This document shows, in pieces, positions 7,925 through 16,100 of a stretch of DNA of 64,000 nucleotides (its first letter is position 1; every line of letters starts with the position of its first letter). The position numbers were made by a program, and so were the translations under genes. This stretch comes from Pseudoduganella dura (GTDB lineage: Bacteria; Pseudomonadota; Gammaproteobacteria; Burkholderiales; Burkholderiaceae_D). The stretch covers positions 868,001-932,000 of the forward strand of contig NZ_WNWM01000002.1 of NCBI RefSeq assembly GCF_009727155.1. The letters run 5' to 3'. Below the pieces are notes generated by a model. It was not told the origin of the DNA and did no database searches. It was given only the letters and a program-made list of their open reading frames with translations.

Positions 7925-8518
7925 TCAGTTCCCCTTCTGCACGTGCCAGGCCACCGAGAGCAGGCGCGAGCTCAGTTTCAGGTTGCTGCGTTCCGCGGCG
8001 GGCAGCGAGACCTCGAAACGCACGCGGTCCTCGACCAGCCGGAAGTTGATGACGGCGCCATGCTGCAGCCCGTTCTCGTCGTCCGCCACGGCGAGCGCGC
8101 CGTTCTGCGTGGCATTGCGCAGCACCTTCGGCAAGTCCGACGCCGTGCCGGCGAACACCATCTGCATGCCCGCCACCGGGTCGCCCTCGCGCAGGCTGCG
8201 CACGGCCACCGGGCGCCCGTTCACGGTACGTCCGGCCGTGATCCGCGTGAGCTCGGCCGCCACGTCGTCCGCGCCCATCACGCCGACAGCCAGCGCGTCG
8301 CCGGCCTCCTTTGGCGCGCTGAATTCCACGTAGCCAAGGAACTTGAACAGATACGCCGCCTTCACGCTGCGCTCCAGGTTCGGCACGGCCGCGGCGGCCG
8401 GCTGGCCCACGGCGGCGCAGCTCAATGCGACGCACAGCGCAGCCAGCGCCAGCAGCGCAGCAAGCCAGCAGGGCAAGGCCGGTGTGGGCCGGGGAGGTGC
8501 GATCGCGGTTGGCGTCAT
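7925..8518 (-). CDS. YfiR family periplasmic protein (DUF4154)
   Basis: 197 aa with an N-terminal hydrophobic signal (about residues 17-44). 'SVKAAYLFKFLGYVEF' is the hallmark start of the YfiR domain, and the C-terminal 'VRFEVSLPAAERSNLKLSSRLL' is also typical. In Pseudomonas, YfiR is a periplasmic repressor that binds the CHASE8-bearing diguanylate cyclase YfiN. Here the CHASE8-like partner, encoded next, is a histidine kinase. ATG at 8518 follows the TonB receptor stop after one base, so all three genes should be one transcript. Confidence 0.9.
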   Translation of the reverse strand: MTPTAIAPPRPTPALPCWLAALLALAALCVALSCAAVGQPAAAAVPNLERSVKAAYLFKFLGYVEFSAPKEAGDALAVGVMGADDVAAELTRITAGRTVNGRPVAVRSLREGDPVAGMQMVFAGTASDLPKVLRNATQNGALAVADDENGLQHGAVINFRLVEDRVRFEVSLPAAERSNLKLSSRLLSVAWHVQKGN

Positions 8519-8519
8519 G

Positions 8520-10532
8520 TCAGAAGCGGTAAGTGAGCCGGAGTACGGCGGTTCGTTCGAACACGCTCCGGTTCGGCGCCGCGCCGAATTCGGGGTGGGA
8601 CCGGTGCAGCAGGTTTTGACCGATCAGCGCCACGTCGAGATTGCGGGTGGCCTTCCAAAGCCATTGCAGGTCCAGCTCGTGATACGACGGCACGGCCGGG
8701 CGCGGCAGCGCGCCGACCTTGCGCAGCGTCCAGTCCAGCTGCATGTCGCCCGGCAGGTCGTGCGACGAACGCAGCTGCCAGTAATGGCCCGGGTCGGCCG
8801 TGGCCACGCCGAACGCGCCGCTGCCGTCGCGGCTGCCGGGTCGCAGCGCCGTGTCCACCCGCTGCACCACCAGGCCGCCGCTCAGGCGCCAGTTGTCGGT
8901 GGCCTGCCAGCGCGCCCACATCTCGATGCCGCGGGTACGGCCATAGGCCATGTTGCGTACCTCGCTCAGCCCGCTGTACGCGGGGCCGCGCGGATTCGGC
9001 TCCTGCGTGCGCAGCTTGTCGTAGCTGGCGAAGAACGCGGTGGCCGAATACGACCAGCGCGGCGACGGCTGGATGCGATAGCCCAGTTCGGCCACGTTCG
9101 CCGTTTCCGATTCGAACGCCGGCCCGCCGCCGAAGATATAGCGGGGCACGCCCCCCACGGCGACCGGCCGCAGCGGTGTGTAGAGATCGCGGTCGTAGCG
9201 CGACGGCGTGCGCACCGTGCGGGCCAGGCTGGCCCACAGCAGTTGCCGGCTGTCCGGCGTCCAGGCCAGCCGCAGGCCGGGCAGGAATTCGCCGCCGGTG
9301 TACTGGTTGTGCTCTGCCTTGATGCCCACCGTCAGGCGCAGGTCTTCGCGCAGCGCCACTTCGTCCTGCGCGAACAGGCTGGCCCAGTGCATCGACAAGT
9401 CGTTCGGCAGGTAAGCCTGGTTGCGGCCGTTGGCGATCCGGTCGCGCGAGTAGCGGTAGCCGGCGCCCCAGGTCACATTGTGGCTGGTGCCGAGGCGCAC
9501 GCCGTGCTGCGCTTCCAGCTCGACCGTGTCGAGCCTTTCGTACAGGGTGTTCGGCTGGTCGCGCTCGACATGATCGAGCACCAGTTGCAGCCGCACGTTC
9601 GAATCGTCCGCCAGCCGGCGCGTCAGCCGTGTGACCAGGTTGGCGCCCGAGATGCGGATCGGGCTGCCGGTGCGCTGCGCCAGCTCGCCCTGGTACACGT
9701 CGCCCGACAGCGTGAAGCCGCCGCGCGGCCGGTCCCAGTCGGCGCGAAAGCCGGCCTGGCGGCGCGTCAGGCCGGTGGCGGCCAGGCCCGTATCGCGCGC
9801 GGCGTCGTCGGCATCCACGTAGCGCGCGTAAATGCGGTAGTGGCCGTCGTTCGGCAGCGCACCGCCATAGCGCACGCTGCCTTCGCGATCCTCGCTGCTC
9901 GCGGCGGCGGTCACCAGGGTGCCCTGCGTGTCCTTGGCCGAACGGGTGATCACGTTGATCACGCCATTGACGGCGTTGGCACCCCAGATCGTGCCGCCGG
10001 GCCCGCTGATCACCTCGATCCGCTCCACATCCTCGAGCAGCACGTCCTGCGCGTCCCACTGCACACCGGAGAACAGCGGCGTATAGACATTGCGCCCGTC
10101 GATCAGCACCAGCAGCTTGTTCGACTGCAGGCTGTTGAAGCCGCGCGCCGTGACCGCGTAATTGCGGGCATCCGCGCGCGCCACCTGCAGGTTGGGAGCC
10201 AGGCGCAACGCCTCGGGCAGCGAGCGCGCGCCGCTGCGGCGGATGTCGTTGTTGCTGATGATATAGATCGACGCGGCGGCATTGCCCAGCCGCTCTTCCT
10301 GGCGCGAGACGGAGGTGATGACGATGTCGCTCAGCTGCTCGAGCGAGAGCTCGGCGATGTCGTCCTGCTGCGGTGCCGCATCGGCGCGACCGGCCGCCAT
10401 GGCGACGCATGCGGCGGCGACCGCCGCGCGCAACATGGCCGTGCCGCGCGCGCAGGTATCGCGCGGTGCAGCGCGGGTGATACCGGGTCTGGTTGTGCCG
10501 CGGTTCGCTTCCCCGCGTGTCATTGGTTTCAT
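8520..10532 (-). CDS. TonB-dependent outer-membrane receptor
   Basis: About 670 aa from ATG 10532. A second ATG at 10436 starts exactly at a clean signal peptide ('MLRAAVAAACVAMAAGRADA') and is a good alternative, since the region between is Arg-rich and neither start has a clear ribosome site. The plug domain has 'LLVLIDGRNVYTP' and 'VERIEVISGPGGTIWGANAVNGVIN', canonical for TonB receptors; a beta-barrel follows and the last residues 'TAVLRLTYRF' give the terminal aromatic needed for BAM recognition. It is the first gene of the receptor - YfiR - kinase operon. Ligand unknown; possibly a siderophore, cobalamin or plant compound. Confidence 0.9.
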   Translation of the reverse strand: MKPMTRGEANRGTTRPGITRAAPRDTCARGTAMLRAAVAAACVAMAAGRADAAPQQDDIAELSLEQLSDIVITSVSRQEERLGNAAASIYIISNNDIRRSGARSLPEALRLAPNLQVARADARNYAVTARGFNSLQSNKLLVLIDGRNVYTPLFSGVQWDAQDVLLEDVERIEVISGPGGTIWGANAVNGVINVITRSAKDTQGTLVTAAASSEDREGSVRYGGALPNDGHYRIYARYVDADDAARDTGLAATGLTRRQAGFRADWDRPRGGFTLSGDVYQGELAQRTGSPIRISGANLVTRLTRRLADDSNVRLQLVLDHVERDQPNTLYERLDTVELEAQHGVRLGTSHNVTWGAGYRYSRDRIANGRNQAYLPNDLSMHWASLFAQDEVALREDLRLTVGIKAEHNQYTGGEFLPGLRLAWTPDSRQLLWASLARTVRTPSRYDRDLYTPLRPVAVGGVPRYIFGGGPAFESETANVAELGYRIQPSPRWSYSATAFFASYDKLRTQEPNPRGPAYSGLSEVRNMAYGRTRGIEMWARWQATDNWRLSGGLVVQRVDTALRPGSRDGSGAFGVATADPGHYWQLRSSHDLPGDMQLDWTLRKVGALPRPAVPSYHELDLQWLWKATRNLDVALIGQNLLHRSHPEFGAAPNRSVFERTAVLRLTYRF

Positions 10533-10668
10533 AGCCGCGCCAGGCACGTTGAATTTTGCTCAGGAATTATATGCATGCCGATGCTTCTCCCTGCGCACAG
10601 TAGCACAGCAGCCTTGCAAAATGGGCAATGGCCCGCATTTGCCCCGTAAATTCCCGACGAAAGAGCAC

Positions 10669-10857
10669 ATGTTCCCGAAACCGCCCCGCCCCGAACCGCC
10701 CCGCCGCGCCATCGCCACGCAGGTCGTCCAGCAACGCCAGGCGCAGCGCGCGCCGGATGTGCTGATCGTCGGGCGGCCCGGGCCGGCACCGGCACCGGCA
10801 CCGGCTGACGAGCCTGCCTCGATACAGGGTCCGCCTGTGGATCGGCAGCCAGTTTAG
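10669..10857 (+). CDS. possible 62-aa proline/arginine-rich small protein
   Basis: ATG at 10669 preceded by GAAAGAG; the product is basic and Pro-rich ('MFPKPPRPEPPRRAIATQ') and contains a PAPAPAPA run encoded by repeated CCGGCA. It has no hydrophobic segment. It lies between the TonB operon (divergent) and the hydroxylase gene. Codon use agrees weakly with a real gene, but the low-complexity composition could arise by chance in GC-rich sequence. Confidence 0.3.
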   Translation: MFPKPPRPEPPRRAIATQVVQQRQAQRAPDVLIVGRPGPAPAPAPADEPASIQGPPVDRQPV

Positions 10858-10866
10858 GTATACTGC

Positions 10867-11736
10867 ATGGCCATGAACAAGCACACACGCATGTCGGAAG
10901 AATGGGAGCGCTGGCTCGATGCCAGCCTGGACAAGGGCTGCCGCATCACGGATATCGTTGCCGCGATGGCGGCCGCGCACTACGATGCGGCCTGGGCGGA
11001 AGCCACGGTGCGGGAGCGCCAGCTGCAGCGTTCGCGGCCCACGCCCGAGGCGGCGGCGGCGCAGGCCGGCCCGTATCGCTACGGCACGCCGACGATCCGG
11101 CACCGCAATAATACGATCGTCACGAGCGACCGCACGGTACGGGTGGCGATGCGCATCGAACAGCCCGTGGTGGCCGTGCTGGACGACGTGTTCTCGCCGG
11201 AGGAATGCGACGGCGTCGTCGCGCTGGCGCGCGTGCGGCTGCAACCGTCGGCCACGCTGAGCCCCACCACCGGCGAAAACCAGGTAAAGGACCACCGCAC
11301 CAGCCAGGGCGCGTTCCTCGACGATGCCGATGAGCCGCTGCTGCAGCGCCTGAACCGCCGCATCGCCGAGATCATGCACCAGCCGGTGGCGCACGGCGAA
11401 GCGCTGCACGTGCTGCACTACGGCGTGGGCGCCGAGTACAAGCCGCATCACGACTATTTCGATCCCGCCAATCCCGGCTTCGCGGGCACGCTCAAGCGCG
11501 GCGGCCAGCGCGTGGCCACGCTGATCGTCTACCTGAACGACGTCGAGGAAGCGGGCGACACGGTGTTCCCGAAACTGGCGCTGTCCATCGTGCCGAAGAA
11601 GGGTTCCGCGGTCTATTTCGAATACGTGAACGGCGACGGCCAGCTCGACGAGGCCAGCCTGCACGGCGGCGCCCCGGTGGAGCGCGGCGAAAAATGGGTT
11701 GCCACGAAATGGGTGCGCCAGGGGGTATTCAAATGA
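10867..11736 (+). CDS. 2-oxoglutarate/Fe(II) dioxygenase, prolyl 4-hydroxylase type
   Basis: 289 aa, cytoplasmic. The C-terminal two thirds form a P4Hc double-stranded beta-helix: the iron ligands are His/Asp in 'YKPHHDYFD' (about residue 196) and a distal His in 'ASLHGGAPVERGEKWVATKW', where the Lys binds 2-oxoglutarate. The N-terminal 80 residues are helical and specific. Bacterial homologues hydroxylate prolines in proteins or act on small peptides. A TATACT box at 10859-10864 lies so close to the ATG at 10867 that the true start may be the ATG at 10891 (MSEEWERW). A strong hairpin follows the stop. Confidence 0.88.
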   Translation: MAMNKHTRMSEEWERWLDASLDKGCRITDIVAAMAAAHYDAAWAEATVRERQLQRSRPTPEAAAAQAGPYRYGTPTIRHRNNTIVTSDRTVRVAMRIEQPVVAVLDDVFSPEECDGVVALARVRLQPSATLSPTTGENQVKDHRTSQGAFLDDADEPLLQRLNRRIAEIMHQPVAHGEALHVLHYGVGAEYKPHHDYFDPANPGFAGTLKRGGQRVATLIVYLNDVEEAGDTVFPKLALSIVPKKGSAVYFEYVNGDGQLDEASLHGGAPVERGEKWVATKWVRQGVFK

Positions 11737-11737
11737 A

Positions 11738-11773
11738 GGCGGGCAAGCGGGTGCATGCGCCGGCTTGCCCGCC
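11738..11773 (+). terminator. hairpin terminator after the hydroxylase gene
   Basis: A perfect 11-base stem (GGCGGGCAAGC / GCTTGCCCGCC) with a 14-base loop starts two bases after the stop codon. There is no T-run, so termination may be Rho-assisted, but the placement and strength favour a transcript end. Confidence 0.5.
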
Positions 11774-11854
11774 CGGGTATGATCCGGCCCGCCTGCGCGG
11801 ACGCCTTGCCGCCCGCCCGGCCGGTCAATTGCGGCCGGTCGGGATCAGTCGCGG

Positions 11855-12037
11855 TTAGTCATCTTCCCGGCCGATCTGGTCGATGATGCGCTTGCCCTGC
11901 TCGACGCCGCCGTCGCCCATCCCCAGCGGCACGTAATAGTGGAACAACGGCTCGCCATCCTTGTACACCGAGCCCATGCAGATCTCGTACCCCTTGTACT
12001 CCACGGTTTTCAACTGCGACAGTTCTGCGCCTCTCAC
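11855..12037 (-). CDS. 60-aa conserved-looking small protein
   Basis: The start is GTG at 12037, chosen because GGGGAGG stands six bases upstream, a near-perfect ribosome site. The 60-residue product ('VEYKGYEICMGSVYKDGEPLF', acidic tail GREDD) has alternating aromatic and charged residues suggesting a compact beta-rich cytoplasmic fold. No signal or membrane segment. It sits alone between the hydroxylase and the cobN operon. Family not recognised. Confidence 0.6.
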   Translation of the reverse strand: MRGAELSQLKTVEYKGYEICMGSVYKDGEPLFHYYVPLGMGDGGVEQGKRIIDQIGREDD

Positions 12038-12317
12038 GATTGCCTCCCCATTCAGCGGTGATTTAGGTTCTGGCCGCCCCTGGCCGGTGGCGGTGCCGTA
12101 TTGGTATGCCCTACGGCTCCGAGTATGCCGTGCGCGTCAGGCGCGAACTGTGCGCGGCTTCACCAAGCGAAGGCGGTGCTTTCACCGTGATCGCATCGGC
12201 GCAACAGCCGCCGTGCAGGGTTGACCGGGCGGGCGCGGCGCCGGCACGGCCGTGTTGCGGCGCAGCGAAAAAGCGGCGCGGTTTGCCGGCGCCCCTGCCT
12301 TCCGGCGCCGCCAGCGC

Positions 12318-12647
12318 CTATTTCTTCAGCGCCGGCTGCCCCGGTTCGATCAGCACCAGCTTGCCCGTCTTCGGGTCGCGGTAGACTTCGCCCACGCGGT
12401 CGTAGCCGCTGCCGGCCTGCGTGACGCCGGCGGCGGGGCGCTCGATCTGCCGCCCCTTCTCCACCGGCTGCGGCGCCTTCAGCGCGCCCTGGCTGCCGGC
12501 GATCGCCGCGATCAGGCCGCACGCGAACACCAGCATCACGTCGACCAGGTTCACCAGGCTGGCACGCGGGTCTTCGTCGCCCGCATCGAACCGGTCGTCG
12601 AGATGGGAGTACAGGCGCAGGCGCCTGCGGCCGGGTTTCGCCGTCAT
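12318..12647 (-). CDS. DUF2149 protein, ExbD-like, last gene of the cobN operon
   Basis: 109 aa. After a basic N-terminus one membrane segment (about residues 32-52) carries 'NLVDVMLVFACGLIAAIAG'; the Asp just before the hydrophobic core resembles the proton-pathway aspartate of ExbD/TolR/MotB. The C-terminal 50 residues are periplasmic ('GEVYRDPKTGKLVLIEPG'). ATG 12647 overlaps the stop of the MotA/TolQ/ExbB-like gene (ATGA). DUF2149 proteins are known to travel with CobN-like chelatases; together with the channel protein it would form an ion-driven motor-like complex. Confidence 0.85.
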   Translation of the reverse strand: MTAKPGRRRLRLYSHLDDRFDAGDEDPRASLVNLVDVMLVFACGLIAAIAGSQGALKAPQPVEKGRQIERPAAGVTQAGSGYDRVGEVYRDPKTGKLVLIEPGQPALKK

Positions 12648-13123
12648 GCGCGCTGCCCCATCGATTCCACCGGCCGGTCTTCCATGGCGTCCTCCATCGC
12701 TTCCAGCGTCTCCTCGTACCAGCGGCGGCGCAGCTTGCCGATCACCAGGCCGCCGATGCCGGCCACGAGGCCCAGCACCGTGGCGTCGAACGCAACGGTG
12801 ACGGCGCTGGCCAGTTGCGCGGGATCGCCGGCGCCCAGCGCGGCCAGCCCGGGCCCCAGCGGAATGATCGTGGCCATCAGGCCCAGCATCGGCGGAATGC
12901 GTGCCAGCAGGTCGGCCCGCTCGAGGCGGTGCCGGGCGATCGCCTGCACCTGGGCGATATTGCCGCCGGCGCGCAGGCGGCGCAGGCCGTGGAAGCGTTC
13001 GCCGACGGCGATGCCGGCCTCGATCACCGCGATGGCGCAGCCCAGCAGCAGCGCGGCCAGCGACGGCATCAGCAGCCAGCTGACCGCATCGTGCAGCCAG
13101 CCGAAGGAATGGGGTTCGATCAT
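12644..13123 (-). CDS. MotA/TolQ/ExbB-family proton channel protein of the cobN operon
   Basis: 159 aa. ATG 13123 (AGGAG six bases before it, located inside cobN) overlaps the cobN stop as ATGA. Three hydrophobic segments: about residues 8-32, 80-105 and 114-133, separated by a cytoplasmic loop with 'RLRAGGNIAQVQAIARHRL'. The 'PPMLGLMATIIPLGPGLAAL' segment is the ExbB/TolQ signature after the long loop, and 'SAVTVAFDATVLGLVAGIGG' forms the last helix. With DUF2149 it probably couples the proton gradient to the CobN-like protein or to an unseen outer-membrane transporter. Confidence 0.88.
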   Translation of the reverse strand: MIEPHSFGWLHDAVSWLLMPSLAALLLGCAIAVIEAGIAVGERFHGLRRLRAGGNIAQVQAIARHRLERADLLARIPPMLGLMATIIPLGPGLAALGAGDPAQLASAVTVAFDATVLGLVAGIGGLVIGKLRRRWYEETLEAMEDAMEDRPVESMGQRA

Positions 13124-16100
13124 GTGAATCTCCTGGAAATGTGAGGAACGGTGCGGCCGCGCCACAGGCCCGCCGAGAAAAGCGCGAGCCCGGCCGCCAG
13201 CATGGCCAGCAGCCTGGCGACCGTGACGCCGGGCACTTGCGCGGCGACCTGGGGATGCAGTTCATAGGCGCGCGGCGCGGGTGCGGCGTCGGCCGGTGTT
13301 TCGGGGCGCATCTGTGTCGTTGACGCTTGCGTCCTGCTATCGGCCGGGGGCGGTGCCGGGGCCGCCTGCGGCTGAGTTCGTGTCAGGGTTCCTGACCCCA
13401 TGACACGGGCTGAGCCGTTATCGGCGGCCGGCAACAGGTCGCCGCGCGCCCTGGCGAGGGTAATGCCGAGCGCCTGCGCGTCGGCGCCGTCGAGCTGCGG
13501 CGCCAGCCATCGCCACATCGGGTGGCCGGGCGCGGCGTGGCCGCTGCCGGGCAGGCCGTTGGCGGCCACCAGCCGCGCCAGCTCGCCGCCCAACCGCCGG
13601 ATCGTGGCGGGATCGGTCTTCCAGTAGCCCTTTTCGGCGGCCACCATGAAGATCGCCAGCATGTGCGCCTTGACATGGGCGTTGTGGCGCTGGCCGAGGA
13701 ATTGCGGCAGCCCGAGGTTGCGGGCATCGTCGAAGTACACCGACTTCACTTCGTCCCACGCCCAGTTCTTCACCAGGTCGGGCCGCGTCACCTGCCAGCC
13801 CCACAGGTTTTCCAGGAATTCCTGGCCCATCGTGCGGGCGCCGGCATAGCCATGGTCCATCAGCGGCTTGAGCCACGCGGGATTCAGGAAGCGGCCGCGC
13901 AGCTCGCCCAGCAGCGCGGCGGCCAGCGGCTCGACATCGGCGCGGCCGGGCTGCGCGTGCTGCAGGATCAGCGCGTCCGGCACGCGGCCGGTGCGGCCTT
14001 CGACCGCCAGCGACAGGCCGCCCAGGTAATCGAACGCGTCGTTGTTGTCCAGCAGGCCGTACAGGTTGCTGGCGCGGCCGTGGTAGGTGCGGGCGATGCC
14101 GTCCAGCGCCGCGTCGAATGCCGCATGCTGCGCCTCGCCGCCCGCGTCGAGGCCATACGCGTGGCCCATCCGGTTGCGGTAGGCAGCGCCGATTTCATCG
14201 CGCTCGCGCCATGCCCCCGAACGCTCGGTCAGGCGGTTGACGCCGGTGCCATAGGCCCCCGGCGCATCGCCGAACACGCGCTGCGCGGCGGCGCGGCCAG
14301 CCTCGGACCCCGGCTGGCCGGCACGCACCAGCGCGCGATACCGGGCCAGCCATTCGTTCGCGACCCGGTTGCCGGCCACGGGTTCGCCGCCCCATTCGAC
14401 GCTGCCGCCCAGCGGCGCGAGCGCCGCCTGCAGCGCCTCGCGCAACGCCGGGTCCTGCCCGGCCAGTGTCCCGGCCGATGCCGCCAGGGCAAGCCGGCCG
14501 GCGCGGTCGATCAGCCGGATCAGGTTCGGATACAGGTCGCGGAACAGGCCGGAGGTGGTCACCAGCGCATCGCGCCGCTTCGCGCCGGGCCTGAGGCGCA
14601 CGCCGGTGACGATGCCGCGCGCGTTCCACTCCGGCTCGGCGCCCATCATCGCCAGCGCGAACGCCACCATTACGCCTTCGTCGCGCACCGCGTCGGAGGC
14701 CCACAGGATGATGCCTTCGCTGCCGGCGGCATCGGGAGCGCGCGCGATCGCCTTGTCGGCCAGGCTCGCGCCGAGCTGGTAGCCGAGCCTGGTCGGCAGC
14801 AGGTCGCCGTCGACCGCGTGGAAATTGCGGCCGGTCGGCAGCGACTCGGGCGAGCGCAGCGGATCGTTGCCCTTGCCGGGCTCGATGTAGCGGCCGTCCA
14901 GGCCGGCCAGCAGCGCCTTCATTTCGAGGCGGGGCGAATCGGCCAGCTTCGCGGCGACGGCGGGATCGTCGATGCCGCCCTTCTTCATCGACCCGAGCAT
15001 CAGGTCGATCGATTCCTGCCGCCACGGCCGGCCGAAGACGTGCAGCCCGTGCGGCATGAATTTTTCCTGCAGCTTGGTCAGATAGTGGCCGATCTCGTGG
15101 GCCAGCAAATCGTCGTCGGCCGCATCGTAGCCGATGCCGCGCACCGCCAGCACATCGGCCATCGACGCTTCCAGCTCCGCCTTCAGGTTCAGCGCCGCCA
15201 CGCGTTCGCGCATCAGGCCGGCCGCCTGCGTCTTCAGCGATTCCGAGCTGGCCGCCTCGTAGCTTTCCACCACCTGGCGCAGCGCCAGCAGCTCGTCGTA
15301 CAGCGGCGTGCTGGCCAGCGGCGGCGTCAGGTGGTCGACGATCACGGCCAGCCCGCGCCGCTTGGCCTGCGTGCCCTCGCCGACCCCGTCGACGATGTAG
15401 GGATAGATCCCCGGCAGGTCGCCGGCGATCAGGCTCGGGTAATCGTCGCTGGCGAGCCCCACCGCCTTGCCGGGCAAGAATTCGTATGTCGAATGGCGGC
15501 CCACGTGCACCAGCGCATCGGCCTTGAAACGGTCGCGCACCCAGTGATAGAAGCCGAGGTACTGGTGCGGCGGCGTGATGCTGGTATTCGCATGCAGCAG
15601 TTCCTCGTCGACTTCCCAGCCGCGCGGCGGCTGCGGGCCGATGAACACGTTGCCGAACACGAGGCCCGGCACCAGGAGCCTGCCGCCGTCCACCATGACC
15701 TTGCCGGGCGCGCTCCCCCACCCTTTCAAGCCTTCGATGCCATAGCCGGCCACCTTGCGGCTCAGCCGTTCCAGTGCGGCGCAACGTCGTGCCGCGCGCA
15801 CGTCGAGGCAGGCGCGGTAGCCGTCGCCCAGCGCGGCCAGGTCGCGGATCGCGGCCTCGCGCAGCGGATGATCGGCGCCCTCGACCAGGTGCTGCAGCTC
15901 CTTGACGATGACGTCCACCTGCTTGCGGCCCAGCAGCCATTCGCCGGCCGCTTCCGCTTCCAGCACGTCCACGTGCAGGCGGCCAAGAAGGCCGTTCGTC
16001 ATCTCGCCCTGCACGCGCGGCGGCAGCGTGGCGAACCAGCGCGCGTACTCCGCGGCGGTCAGGCTGTTCACGCTGCCGGCCAGCTCGCGCAGCGCGGCGC

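Noticed and set aside
5465..8536. Long plus-strand open frame (about 1,000 codons) opposite the hybrid kinase and YfiR genes
   Set aside because: It is antisense to clearly recognisable proteins, is His/Arg/Ala-rich without any fold, and results from high-GC third-position bias.
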